In this document: one piece after another, positions 13,343-26,660 of the stretch
Layout of the letters: each line of letters opens with the position of its first letter
Position numbering within the stretch: position 1 is the stretch's first letter
Assembly: GCA_027186245.1 (NCBI GenBank)
Contig: CP114481.1
Span: forward strand, 50,003,501-50,067,500
DNA length: 64,000 nt
Origin: Coriaria nepalensis
Taxonomy: Eukaryota; Streptophyta; Magnoliopsida; Cucurbitales; Coriariaceae
Reading direction: 5' to 3'
The notes under the pieces: generated by a model
What the model saw: the letters and a program-made list of their open reading frames with translations, nothing else
Database searches by the model: none
Told to the model about the DNA's origin: nothing
Translations under genes and position numbers: made by a program

Positions 13343-14910
13343 GCACTACAGCCACATCTTTTGTGCATAACTTGCAAATGATCATTGCAAGGAAAGTGTG
13401 CATTCGTTTAAAATTAAAATCATTTCAATGAGTCATTTCAAGCCAATAACTTATTTCAAAGCAAGTCGAAAGAATTCTAGTTTTGCACTACAGACACAAC
13501 TTTTGTGCATAAATTGCAAATGATCATTGCAAGGAAAGGGTGCATTCGTTTGAAATTAAAATCATTTCAATGAGTCATTTCAAGTCAATAACTTATCATA
13601 AAGCAAGTCGAATGAATCCTTGTTTTGCACTACAGACACAACTTTCGTGCATAACTTGCAAATGATCATTGCAAGGAAAGTGTGCATTCGTTTAAAATTA
13701 AAATCATTTCAATGAGTCATTTCAGGTCAATAACTTATTTCAAAGCAATTCGAACGAATTCTAGTTTTCCACTACAAACACAACTTTTGTGCATAACTTG
13801 CAAATGATCATTGCATGGAAAGTGTGCATTCGTTTAACCTTAAAATCATTTCAATGAGTCATTTCAAGTCAATAACTTATTTCAAAACAATTCGAACGAA
13901 TTCTATTTTTCCACTACAAACACAAGTTTTGTGCATAACTTGCAAATGATCATTCCAAGGAAAGTGTGCATTCATTTAAACTTAAAATCATTTCAATCAG
14001 TCATTTCAAGTCAATATCGGATTTCGAAGCAATTCGAACGAATTCTATTTTCGCACTACAAACACAACTTTTGTGCATAACTTGCAAATGATCATTGCAA
14101 GGAAAGTGTACTTTCGTTTAACCTGAAAATCATTTCAATGAGTCATTTCAAGTCAATAACTTATTTCAAAGCAAGTCAAGTGAATTCTAGTTTTGCACTA
14201 CAGACACAACTTTCGTGCATAACTTGCAAATGATCAATGCAAGGAAAGTGTGCATTCGTTTAACCTTAAAATCACTTCAATGAGTCATTTCAAGTCAATA
14301 TCATATTTCAAAGCAATTCGAACGAATTCTAGTTTTGCACTACAAACACAACTTTTGTGCATAACATGCAAATGATCATTGCAAGGAAAGTGTGCATTCG
14401 TTTAACCTTAAAATCATTTCAATTAGTGATTTCAAGTCAATCACTAATTTCATAGCAATTCGAACGAATTCTATTTTTGCACTACAAACACAAGTTTTGT
14501 GCATAACTTGCAAATGATCATTGCAAGGAAAGTGCGCTTTCGTTTAACCTTAAAATCATTTCAATGAGTCATTTCAAGTCAATAACTTATTTCAAAGCAA
14601 GTGGAATGAACTCTAGTTTTGCACTACAGACACAACTTTCGTTCATAACTTGCAAATGATCACTGCAAGGAAAGTGTGCATTCGTTTAAAATTAAAATCA
14701 TTTCAATGAGTCATTTCAAGTCAATAACTTATTTCAAAGCAAGTCGAACGAATTCTAGTTTTCCACTACAAAAACAACTTTTGTGCATAACTTGCAAATG
14801 ATCATTGCAAGGAAAGTGTGCATTCGTTAAACATTAAAATCATTTCAATGAGTCATTTCAAGTCAATAACTTATTTCAAAGCAATTCGAACGAATTCTAT
14901 TTTTGCACTA

Positions 14911-15051
14911 CAACACAAGTTTTGTGCATAACTTGCAAATGATCATTCCAAGGAAAGTCTGCATTCATTTAACCTTAAAATCATTTCAATCAGTCATTTC
15001 AAGTCAATATCATATTTCGAAGCAATTCGAACGAATTCTATTTTCGCACTA
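14911..15051 (+). repeat. 141-bp unit, A lost at the unit start
   Basis: The unit begins CAACACAAG instead of CAAACACAAG. The same deletion is present at 15335, three units away, so the lesion was duplicated with its surroundings. Confidence 0.92.
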
Positions 15052-15193
15052 CAAACACAACTTTTGTGCATAACTTGCAAATGATCAATGCAACGAAAGT
15101 GTGCATTCGTTTAACCTTAAAATCACTTCAATGAGTCATTTCAAGTCAATATCATATTTCAAAGCAATTCGAACGAATTCTAGTTTTGCACTA

Positions 15194-15334
15194 CAAACAC
15201 AACTTTTCTCCATAACATGCAAATGATCATTGCAAGGAAAGTGTGCATTCTTTTAACCTTAAAATCATTTCAATGAGTCATTCAAGTCAATCACTTATTT
15301 CAAAGCAATTCGAACGAATTCTATTTTTGCACTA
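15194..15334 (+). repeat. 141-bp unit, one T lost in TCATTTCAAG
   Basis: GAGTCATTTCAAG reads GAGTCATTCAAG at about 15277-15288. Because 141 is divisible by 3, this and the next shortened unit keep one reading frame open across them, which produces a spurious 84-codon frame at 15243-15497. Confidence 0.9.
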
Positions 15335-15475
15335 CAACACAAGTTTTGTGCATAACTTGCAAATGATCATTCCAAGGAAAGTGTGCATTCATTTAACCTT
15401 AAAATCATTTCAATCAGTCATTTCAAGTCAATATCATATTTCGAAGCAATTCGAACGAATTCTATTTTCGCACTA
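15335..15475 (+). repeat. 141-bp unit, second copy of the unit-start deletion
   Basis: This unit starts CAACACAAG, as does 14911. It is followed by the same TCATATTTCGAAG unit type as the first copy. Confidence 0.92.
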
Positions 15476-16448
15476 CAAACACAACTTTTGTGCATAACTT
15501 GCAAATGATCAATGCAACGAAAGTGTGCATTCGTTTAACCTTAAAATCACTTCAATGAGTCATTTCAAGTCAATAACTTTTTTCAAAGCAAGTCGAATGA
15601 ATTCTAGTTTTGCACTACAGACACAACTTTTGTGCAGAACATGCAAATGATCATTGCAAGGAAAGTGTGCATTCTTTTAACCTTAAAATCATCTCAATGA
15701 GTCATTTCAAGTCAATAACTTATTTCAAAGCAGGTCGAATGAATTCTAGTTTTGCACTACAGACACAACTTTCGTGCATAACTTGCAAGTGATCATTGCA
15801 AGGAGAGTGTACATTCGTTTAACCTTAAAATCATTTCAATGAGTCATTTCCAGTCAATAACTTATTTCAAAGCAAGTCGAATGAATTCTAGTTTTGCACT
15901 ACAGACACAACTTTTGTGCATAACTTGCAAATGATCATTGCAAGTAAAGTGTGCATTCGTTTAACCTTAAAATCATTTCAATGAGTTATTTCAAGTCAAT
16001 ATCATATTTCGAAGCAATTCGAACGAATTCTATTTTTGCACTACAGACAAAAATTTTGTGCATAACTTGCAAATGATCATTGCAAGGAAAGTGTGCATTC
16101 GTTTAACCTTAAAATCATTTCAACGAGTTATTTCAAGTCAATATCATATTTCGAAGCAATTCGAACGAATTCTGTTTTTACACTACAAATACAACTTTCA
16201 TGAATAACTTGCAAATGATCATTCCAAGGAAAGTGTGCATTCATTTAACCTTAAAATCATTTCAATGAGTCATTTCAAGTCAATAACTTATTTCAAAGCA
16301 ATTCAAAAGAATTCTAGTTTTGCACTACAGACGCAACTTTTGTGCATAACTTGCAAATGATCATTGCAAGGAAAGTGTGCATTTGTTTAACCTTAAAATC
16401 ATTTCAATTAGTCATTTCAAGTCAATCAGTAATTTCAACCCAATTTGA

Positions 16449-19004
16449 ACGAATTTTATTTTTGCACTACAAAAACAAGTTTTGTGCATAACTTGCAAAT
16501 GATCATTGCAAGTAAAGTGTGCATTCGTTTAACCTTAAAATCATTTCAATCAGTCATTTCAAGTAAATATCATATTTCAAAGCAATCCGAACGAATTCTA
16601 TTTTTGCACTACAAACACAACTTTTGTGCATAACTTGCAAATGATCATTGCAAGGAAAGTGTGCATTTGTTTAACCTTAAAATCATTTCAATGAGTCATT
16701 TCAAGTCAATATCATATTTCAAAGCAATTCGAACGAATTCTAGTTTTGCACTACAAACACAACTTTTGTGCATAACATGCAAATGATCATTGCAAGGAAA
16801 GTGTGCATTGTTTTAACCGTAAAATCTTTTCAATGAGTCATTTCAAGTCAATAACTTATTTCAAAGCAATTCGAAAGAATTCTAGTTTTGCACTACAGAC
16901 ACAACTTTTGTGCATAACTTGCAAATGATCATTGCAAGGAAAGTGTGCATTTGTTTAACCATAAAATCATTTCAATTAGTCATTTCAAGTCAATCAGTAA
17001 TTTCAACCCAATTTGAACGAATTTTATTTTTGCACTACAAAAACAAGTTTTGTGCATAACTTGCAAATGATCATTCCAAGGAAAGTGTGCATTCATTTAA
17101 CCTTAAAATCATTTCAATCAGTCATTTCAAGTAAATATCATATTTCAAAGCAATTCGAACGAATTCTATTTTTGCACTACAAACACAGCTTTTGTGCATA
17201 ACTTGAAAATGATCATTGCAAGGAACGTGTGCATTCGTTTAACCTTAAAATCATTTTAATGAGTCATTTCAGGTCAATAACATATTTCAAAGCAATTCGA
17301 ACGAAATCTATTTTTGCACTACAAACACAAGTTTTGTGCATAACTTCCACATGATCATTTCAAGGAAAGTGTGCATTCGTTTAACCTTAAAATCATTTCA
17401 ATCAGTCATTTTAAGTCAATAACTTATTTCAAAGCAATTCGAACAAATTCTATTTTTGCACTACTAACACAACTTTTATGCATAACTTGCAAATGATCAA
17501 TGCAAGGAAAGTGTGCATTCGTTTAAAATTAAAATCATTTCAATGAGTCATTTCAAGTCAATAACTTATTTAAAAGCAAGTCGAACGAATTCTAGTTTTC
17601 CACTACAAACACAACTTTTGTGCATAATTTGCAAATGATCAATGCCAGGAAAGTGTGCATTCGTTTGAAATTAAAATCATTTCAATGAGTCATTTCAAGT
17701 CAATAACTTATTTTAAAGCAAGTCGAACGAATTCTAGTTTTGCACTACAGACACAACTTTTGTGCATTACTTGCAAATGATCATTGCAAGGAAAGTGTGC
17801 ATTCGTTTAACCTTAAAATCATTTCAATGAGTCATTTCAAGTCAATATCATATTTCGAAGTAATTCGAGCGAATTCTGTTTTTGCACTACAAACACAACT
17901 TTCGTGAATAACTTGCAAATAATCATTCCAAGGAAAGTGGGCATTCGTTTGACCTTAAAATAATTTCAATCAGTCATTTCAAGTCAATAACTTATTTCAA
18001 AGCAAGTCGAACGAATTCTAGTTTTGCACTACAGACACAGCTTTTGTGCATAACTTGCAAATGATCATTGCAAGGAAAGTGTGTATTCGTTTAACCTTAA
18101 AATCATTTCAATGAGTCATTTCAAGTCAATAACTTATTTCAAAGCAATTCGAACGAATTCTATTTTTGTACTACAGACACAAGTTTTGTGCATAACTTGC
18201 AAATGATCATTGCAAGGAAAGTGTGCATTCGTTTAACCTTAAAATCATTTCAATCAGTCTTTTCAAATCAATAACTTATTTCAAAGCAAGTCGAACGAAT
18301 TCTAGTTTTGCACTACAGACACATGTTTTGTGCATAACTTGCAAATGATCATTGCAAGGAAAGTGTGCATTCGTTTAACCTTAAAATCATTTCAATGAGT
18401 CATTTCAAGTCGATAACTTATTTCAAAGCAATTAGAACGAATTCTATTTTTGCACTACAAACACAACTTTTGTGCATAACTTGCAAATGATCATTGCAAG
18501 GAAAGTGTGCATTTGTTTAACCTTACAATCATTTCAATTAGTCATTTCAAGTCAATCAGTAATTTCAACCCAATTTGAACGAATTTTATTTTTGCACTAC
18601 AAAAACAAGTTTTGTGCATAACTTGCAAATGATCATTCCAAGGAAAGTGTGCATTCATTTAACCTTAAAATCATTTCAATCAGTCATTTCATGTAAATAT
18701 CATATTTCAAAGCAATTCGAACGAATTCTATTTTTGCACTACAAACACAACTTTTGTGCATAACTTGAAAATGATCATTGCAAGGAAAGTGTGCATTCGT
18801 TTAACCTTAAACTCATTTCAATGAGTCATATCAAGTCAATAACTTTTTTCAAAGCAAGTCGAATGAATTCTAGTTTTGCACTACAGACACAACTTTTGTG
18901 CATAACTTGCAAATGATCATTGCAAGGAAAGTTTGCATTCGTTTAACCTTAAAATCATTTCAATGAGTCATTTCAAGTCAATATCATATTTCGATGCAAT
19001 TCGA
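16449..19004 (+). repeat. 18-unit (2556-bp) higher-order block, copy 1
   Basis: First of two adjacent 18-unit copies. Rare markers recur exactly 2556 bp later: GCATTGTTTTAACCG at 16805/19361, AGGAACGTGT at 17221/19777, ACAGACACAG at 18031/20587, ACAGACACAT at 18315/20871, CAGTCATTTCATG at 18681/21237 and AACTCATTTC near 18810/21366. Copy 1 starts just after the GAACGAATTTTATT junction. Within it, units with CAACCCAATTTGAACG (about 16437, 17005, 18567) mark smaller sub-blocks of 4 and 11 units. Confidence 0.9.
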
Positions 19005-21560
19005 ACGAATTTTATTTTTGCACTACAAAAACAAGTTTTGTGCATAACTTGCAAATGATCATTCCAAGGAAAGTGTGCATTCATTTAACCTTAAAATCAT
19101 TTCAATCAGTCATTTCAAGTAAATATCATATTTCAAAGCAATCCGAACGAATTCTATTTTTGCACTACAAACACAACTTTTGTGCATAACTTGCAAATGA
19201 TCATTGCAAGGAAAGTGTGCATTCGTTTAACCTTAAAATCATTTCAATGACTCATTTCAAGTCAATATCATATTTCAAAGCAATTCGAACGAATTCTAGT
19301 TTTGCACTACAAACACAACTTTTGTGCATAACATGCAAATGATCATTGCAAGGAAAGTGTGCATTGTTTTAACCGTAAAATCCTTTCAATGAGTCATTTC
19401 AAGTCAATAACTTATTTCAAAGCAATTCGAAAGAATTCTAGTTTTGCACTACAGACACAACTTTTGCGCGTAACTTGCAAATTATCTTTGCAAGGAAAGC
19501 GTGCATTTGTTTAACCTTACAATCATTTCAATTAGTCATTTCAAGTCAATCAGTAATTTCAACCCAATTTGAACGAATTTTATTTTTGCACTACAAAAAC
19601 AAGTTTTGTGCATAACTTGCAAATGATCATTCCAAGGAAAGTGTGCATTCATTTAACCTTAAAATCATTTCAATCAGTCATTTCAAGTAAATATCATATT
19701 TCAAAGCAATTCGAACGAATTCTATTTTTGCACTACAAACACAACTTTTGTGCACAACTTGAAAATTATCATTGCAAGGAACGTGTGCATTCGTTTAACC
19801 TTAAAATCATTTTAATGAGTCATTTCAGGTCAATAACATATTTCAAAGCAATTCGAACGAAATCTATTTTTGCACTACAAATACAAGTTTTGTGCATAAC
19901 TTCCACATGATCATTGCAAGGAAAGTGTGCATTCGTTTAACCTTAAAATCATTTCAATCAGTCATTTTAAGTCAATAACTTATTTCAAAGCAATTCGAAC
20001 AAATTCTATTTTTGCACTACTAACACAACTTTTATGCATAACTTGCAAATGATCAATGCAAGGAAAGTGTGCATTCGTTTAAAATTAAAATCATTTCAAT
20101 GAGTCATTTCAAGTCGATAACTTATTTAAAAGCAAGTCGAACGAATTCTAGTTTTCCACTACAAACACAACTTTTGTGCATAACTTGCAAATGATCAATG
20201 CCAGGAAAGTGTGCATTCGTTTGAAATTAAAATCATTTCAATGAGTCATTTCAAGTCAATAACTTATTTTAAAGCAAGTCGAACGAATTCTAGTTTTGCA
20301 CTACAGACACAACTTTTGTGCATTATTTGCAAATGATCATTGCAAGGAAAGTGTGCATTCGTTTAACCTTAAAATCATTTCAATGAGTCATTTCAAGTCA
20401 ATATCATATTTCGAACCAATTCGAACGAATTCTGTTTTTGCACTACAAACACAACTTTCGTGAATAACTTGCAAATAATCATTCCAAGGAAAGTGGGCAT
20501 TCGTTTGACCTTAAAATAATTTCAATCAGTCATTTCAAGTCAATAACTTATTTCAAAGCAAGTCGAACGAATTCTAATTTTGCACTACAGACACAGCTTT
20601 TGTGCATAACTTGCAAATGATCATTGCAAGGAAAGTGTGTATTCGTTTAACCTTAAAATCATTTCAATGAGTCATTTCAAGTCAATAACTTATTTTAAAG
20701 CAATTCGAACGAATTCTATTTTTGTACTACAAACACAAGTTTTGTGCATAACTTGCAAATGATCATTGCAAGGAAAGTGTGCATTCGTTTAACCTTAAAA
20801 TCATTTCAATCAGTCTTTTCAAATCAATAACTTATTTCAAAGCAAGTCGAACGAATTCTAGTTTTGCACTACAGACACATGTTTTGTGCATAACTTGCAA
20901 ATGATCATTGCAAGGAAAGTGTGCATTCCTTTAACCTGAAAATCATTTCAATGAGTCATTTCAAGTCGATAACTTATTTCAAAGCAATTCGAACGAATTC
21001 TATTTTTGCACTACAAACACAACTTTTGTGCATAACTTGCAAATAATCAATGCAAGGAAAGTGTGCATTCATTTAACCTTAAAATCATTTCAATAAGTCA
21101 TTTCAAGTCAATAACGAATTTCAGAGCAATTCGAACGAATTCTATTTTTGCACTACAAAAACAAGTTTTGTGCATAACTTGCAAATGATCATTCCAAGGA
21201 AAGTGCGCATTCATTTAACCTTAAAATCATTTCAATCAGTCATTTCATGTAAATATCATATTTCAAAGCAATTCGAACGAATTCTATTTTTGCACTACAA
21301 ACACAACTTTTGTGCATAACTTGAAAATGATCATTGCAAGGAAAGTGTGCGTTCGTTTAACCTTAAACTCATTTCAATGAGTCATATCAAGTCAATAACT
21401 TTTTTCAAAGCAAGTCGAATGAATTCTAGTTTTGCACTACAGACACAACTTTTGTGCATAACTTGGAAATGATCATTGCAAGGAAAGTTTGCATTCGTTT
21501 AACCTTAAAATCATTTCAATGAGTCATTTCAAGTCAATATCATATTTCGACGCAATTCGA
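19005..21560 (+). repeat. 18-unit (2556-bp) higher-order block, copy 2
   Basis: Head-to-tail second copy of 16449-19004. The order of all marker variants is kept. It differs by scattered substitutions, such as TCGACGCAATTCG for TCGATGCAATTCG at the right end (21547 versus 18991). The markers checked fit no net length difference. The 113-codon frame at 19569-19910 is a chance frame within this copy. Confidence 0.9.
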
Positions 21561-23250
21561 ACGAATTCTATTTTTGCACTACAGACACAACTTTTGTGCA
21601 TAACTTGCAAATGATCAATGCAAGGAAAGTGTGCATTCATTTAACCTTAATATCATTTCAATGAGTCATTTCAAGTCAATAACTTATTTCAAAGGAAGTC
21701 GAACAAATTCTAGTTTTCCACTACAAACACAACTTTTGTGCAGAACTTGCAAATGATCAATGCCAGGAAAGTGTGCATTCGTTTGAAATTAAAATCATTT
21801 CAATTAGTCATTTCAAGTCAATAACTTATTTCAAAGCAAGTCGAACGAATTCTAGTTTTGCACTACAGACACAACTTTTGTGCATTACTTGCAAATGATC
21901 ATTGCAAGGAAAGTGTGCATTCGTTCAACCTTAAAATCATTTCAATCAGTAATTTCAAGTCAATAACTTATTTCAAAGCAAGTCGAACGAATTCGAGTTT
22001 TGCACTACAGACACAAGTTTTGTGCATAACTTGCAAATGCTCATTGCAAGGAAAGTGTGTATTCGTTTAACCTTAAAATCATTTCAATTAGTCATTTCAA
22101 GTGAATAACTTATTTTAAAGCAATTCGAACGAATTCTATTTTTGTACTACAGACACAAGTTTTGTGCATAACTTGCAAATGATCATTGCAAGGAAAGTGT
22201 GCATTCGTTTAACCTTAAAATCATTTCAATCAGTCATTTCAAATCAATAACTTATTTCAAAGCAAGTCCAACGAATTCTAGTTTTGCACTACAGACACAA
22301 GTTTTGTGCATAACTTGCAAATGATCATTGCAAGGAAAGTGTGCATTCGTTTAACCTTAAAATCATTTCAATGAGTCATTTCAAGTCAATATCATATTTC
22401 GACGCAATTCGAACGAATTCTATTTTTGCACTACAAACACAACTTTTGTGCATAACTTGCAAATGATCAATGCAAGGAAAGTGTGCATTCATTTAACCTT
22501 AAAATCATTTCAATGAGTCATTCCAAGTCAATAACTTATTTCAAAGGAAGTCGAACAAATTCTAGTTTTCCACTACAAACACAACTTTTGTGCAGAACTT
22601 GCAAATGATCAATGCCAGGAAAGTGTGCATTCGTTTGAAATTAAAATCATTTCAATTAGTCATTTCAAGTCAACAACTTATTTCAAAGCAAGTCGAACGA
22701 ATTCTAGTTTTGCACTACAGACACAACTTTTGTGCATTACTTGCACATGATCATTGCAAGGAAAGTGTGCATTCGTTCAACCTTAAAATCCTTTCAATCA
22801 GTAATTTCAAGTCAATAACTTATTTCAAAGCAGGTCGAACGAATTCGAGTTTTGCACTACAGACACAAGTTTTGTGCATAACTTGCAAATGCTCATTGCA
22901 AGGAAAGTGTGTATTCGTTTAACCTTAAAATCATTTCAATGAGTCATTTCAAGTCAATAACTTATTTTAAAGCAATTCGAACAAATTCTATTTTTGTACT
23001 ACAGACACAAGTTTTGTGCATAACTTGCAAATGATCATTGCAAGGAAAGTGTGCATTCGTTTAACCTTAAAATCATTTCAATCAGTCATTTCAAATCAAT
23101 AACTTATTTCAAAGCAAGTCCAACGAATTCTAGTTTTGCACTACAGACACAAGTTTTGTGCATAACTTGCAAATGATCATTGCAAGGAAAGTGTGCATTC
23201 GTTTAACGTTAAAATCATTTCAATCAGTAATTTCAAGTCAATAACTTATT
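21547..23250 (+). repeat. Tandem 6-unit (852-bp) block, two copies
   Basis: TCGACGCAATTCG occurs at 21547 and 22399, and CAAAGGAAGTCG at 21690 and 22542, each pair 852 bp apart. Both copies contain GTGCAGAACTTGC, AATGCCAGGAAAG, GTTTGAAATTAAAAT and GTTCAACCTTAAAATC in the same order. A third CAAAGGAAGTCG at 23252 is 710 bp (5 units) later, so a third, shortened copy begins there. Confidence 0.87.
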
Positions 23251-24616
23251 TCAAAGGAAGTCGACCAAATTCTAGTTTTCCACTACAAACACAACTTTTG
23301 TGCAGAACTTGCAAATGATCAATGCCAGGAAAGTGTGCATTCGTTTAAAATTAAAATCATTTCAATGAGTCATTTCAAGTCAATAACTTATTTAAAAGCA
23401 AGTCGAACGAATTCTAGTTTTGCACTACAGACACAAGTTTTGTGCATAACTTGCAAATGATCATTGCAAGGAAAGTGTGCATTCGTTTAACCTTAAAATC
23501 ATTTCAATGAGTAATTTCAAGTCAATAACTAATTTCAAAGCAATTCGAACGAATTCTATTTTTGCACTACAAAAACAAGTTTTGTGCATAACTTGCAAAT
23601 GATCATTCCAAGGAAAGTGTGCATTCATTTAACCTTAAAATCATTTCAATCAGTCATTTCATGTAAATATCATATTTTAAAGCAATTCGAACGAATTCTA
23701 TTTTTGCAGTACAAACACAAGTTTTGTGCATAACTTGCAAATGATTATTGCAAGGAAAGTGTGCATTCGTTTAACCTTCAAATCATTTCAATGAGTCATT
23801 TCAAGTCAATAACTTTTTTCAAAGCAAGTCGAATGAATTCTAGTTTTGCACTACAGACACAACTTTTGTGCATAACTTGCAAATGATCATTGCAAGGAAA
23901 GTGTGCATTCGTTTAACCTTAAAATCATTTCAATGAGTCATTTCAAGTCAATATCATATTTCGAAGCAATACGAACGAATTCTATTTTTGCACTACAAAC
24001 ACAACTTTTGTGCATAACTTGCAAATGATCAATGCAAGGAAAGTGTGCATTCGTTTAACCTTAAAATCATTTCAATGAGTCATTTCAAGTCAATATCATA
24101 TTTCAAAGCAATTCGAACGAATTCTGTTTTTGCACTACAAACACAACTTTTGTGCATAACATCCAAATGATCATTGCAAGGAAAGTGTGCATTGTTTTAA
24201 CCGTAAAATCTTTTCAATGAGTCATTTCAAGTCAATAACTTATTTCAAAGTAATTCGAAAGAATTCTAGTTTTGCACTACAGACACAACTTTTGTGCATA
24301 ACTTGCAAATGATCATTGCAAGGAAAGTGAGCATTCTTTTAACCTTAAAATCATTTCAATCAGCCATTTCAAGTAAATATCATATTTCAAAGCAATCCGA
24401 ACGAATTCTATTTTTGCACTACAAACACAACTTTTGTGCATAACTTGCAAATGATCATTGCAAGGAAAGTGTGCATTGTTTTAACCGTAAAATCTTTTCA
24501 ATGAGTCATTTCAAGTCAGTAACTTATTTCAAAGCAATTCGAAAGAATTCTAGTTTTGCACTACGGACACATCTTTTGTGCATAACTTGCAAATGATCAT
24601 TGCAAGGAAAGTGTGC
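23251..24616 (+). repeat. Mixed satellite units between two 6-mer blocks
   Basis: This stretch starts with a shortened copy of the preceding 6-mer, then carries units with TCATATTTTAAAGC, TTCAAATCATTTC and GCATTGTTTTAACCG that match domains further right. Two GCATTGTTTTAACCG units near 24190 and 24474 are two units apart. No gene or unique sequence was seen. Confidence 0.75.
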
Positions 24617-26320
24617 ATTCGGTTAACCTTAAAATCATTTCAATTAGTCATTTCAAGTCAATCACTAATTTCAACGCAATTCGAACGAATTTTATTTTTG
24701 CACTACAAAAACAAGTGTTGTGCATAACTTGCAAATGATCATTCCAAGGAAAGTGTGCATTCATTTAACCTTAAAATCATTTCAATCAGTCATTTCAAGT
24801 AAATATCATATTTCAAAGCAATTCGAACGAATTCTATTTTTGCACTACAAACACAACTTTTGTGCATAACTTGCAAATGATCGTTGCAAGGAAAGTGTGC
24901 ATTCGTTTAACCTTAAAATCATTTCAATGAGTCATTTCAGGTCAATAACATATTTCAAAGCAATTCGAACGAAGTCTATTTTTGCACTACAAACACAAGT
25001 TTTGTGCATAACTTCCACACGATCATTGCAAGGAAAGTGTGCATTCGTTTAACCTTGAAATCATTTCAATCAGTCATTTTAAGTCAATAACTTATTTCAA
25101 AGCAATTCGAACGAATTCTATTTTTGCACTACTAACACAACTTTTGTGCATAACTTGCAAATGATCAATGCAAGGAAAGTGTGCGTTCGTTTAAAATTAA
25201 AATCATTTCAATCGGTCATTTCAAGTCAATAACTTATTTCAAAGCAAGTCGAACGAATTCTAGTTTTCCACTACAAACACAACTTTTGTGCATAACTTGC
25301 AAATGATCAATGCCAGGAAAGTGATCATTCGTTTGAAATTAAAATCATTTCAATGAATCATTTCAAGTCAATAACTTATTTCAAAGCAAGTCGAACGAAT
25401 TCTAGTTTTGCACTACAGACACAACTTTTGTGCATAACTTGCAAATGATCATTGCAAGGAAAGTGTGCATTCGGTTAACCTTAAAATCATTTCAATTAGT
25501 CATTTCAAGTCAATCACTAATTTCAACGCAATTCGAACGAATTTTATTTTTGCACTACAAAAACAAGTGTTGTGCATAACTTGCAAATGATCATTCCAAG
25601 GAAAGTGTGCATTCATTTAACCTTAAAATCATTTCAATCAGTCATTTCAAGTAAATATCATATTTCAAAGCAATTCGAACGAATTCTATTTTTGCACTAC
25701 AAACACAACTTTTGTGCATAACTTGCAAATGATCATTGCAAGGAAAGTGTGCATTCGTTTAACCTTAAAATCATTTCAACGAGTCATTTCAGGTCAATAA
25801 CATATTTCAAAGCAATTCGAACGAAGTCTATTTTTGCACTACAAACACAAGTTTTGTGCATAACTTCCACACGATCATTGCAAGGAAAGTGTGCATTCGT
25901 TTAACCTTAAAATCATTTCAATCAGTCATTTTAAGTCAATAACTTATTTCAAAGCAATTCGAACGAATTCTATTTTTGCACTACTAACACAACTTTTGTG
26001 CATAACTTCCAAATGATCAATGCAAGGAAAGTGTGCGTTCGTTTAAAATTAAAATCATTTCAATGAGTCATTTCAAGTCAATAACTTATTTCAAAGCAAG
26101 TCGAACGAATTCTAGTTTTCAACTACAAACACAACTTTTGTGCATAACTTGCAAATGATCAATGCCAGGAAAGTGTGCATTCGTTTGAAATTAAAATCAT
26201 TTCAATGAGTCATTTCAAGTCAATAACTTATTTCAAAGCAAGTCGAACGAATTCTAGTTTTGCACTACAGACACAACTTTTGTGCATTACTTGCAAATGA
26301 TCATTGCAAGGAAAGTGTGC
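24617..26320 (+). repeat. Tandem 6-unit (852-bp) block, two copies
   Basis: GGTTAACCTT occurs at 24621 and 25473, the GATCATTGC that follows CTTCCACAC at 25021 and 25873, and GTGCGTTCGTTTAAAATT near 25182 and 26034, each pair 852 bp apart. Both copies include the ACAAGTGTTGTGC and CAATCACTAATTTCAACGC markers. Later copies of the GGTTAACC unit appear at 30159 and 32431. Confidence 0.87.
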
Positions 26321-26660
26321 ATTCGTTTAACCTTAAAATCATTTCAATGAGTCATTTCAAGTCAATAAGTTATTTCAAAGCAAGTCAAACAAATTCTAGT
26401 TTTCCACTACAAACGCAACTTTTGTGCATAACTTGCAAATGATCAATGCCAGGAAAGTGTGCATTCGTTTGAAATTAAAATCATTTCAATGAGTCATTTC
26501 AAGTCAATAACTTATTTCAAAGCAAGTCGAACGAATTCTAGTTTTGCACTACAGACACAACTTTTGTGCATTACTTGCAAATGATCATTGCAAGGAAAGT
26601 ATGCATTCGTTCAACCTTAAAATCATTTCAATCTGTAATTTCAAGTCAATAACTAATTTC
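26083..26660 (+). repeat. Dimer (284-bp) duplication
   Basis: Units with GTTTGAAATTAAAAT followed by GTGCATTACTTGC appear at about 26180-26290 and again at about 26464-26574, 284 bp (2 units) apart. The two chance frames that begin at 26260 and 26544 reflect this. Confidence 0.8.

Larger units (their letters stand above)
14911..15552 (+). repeat. Partial trimer duplication carrying a shared deletion
   Basis: The unit at 14911 and the following unit with GATCAATGCAACGAAAG (15083) are repeated at 15335 and 15507. The offset is 424 bp, which is three units minus two single-base deletions (15281 and the unit-start deletion). The shared CAACACAAG lesion and the shared rare GCAACGAAAG variant make common origin clear. 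Confidence 0.85.
11504..16448 (+). repeat. Domain B: transitional satellite domain
   Basis: Unit types mix the left family (CAGACACAAC, AAAATT) with types that dominate to the right (TCAATATCATATTTC, GAACGAATTCTATTTTTG). New markers are GCATAACATGC, ATCTCAATGAG and AAAGCAGGTCG. The domain includes four of the 141-bp units. No gene or unique sequence was found. Confidence 0.8.
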
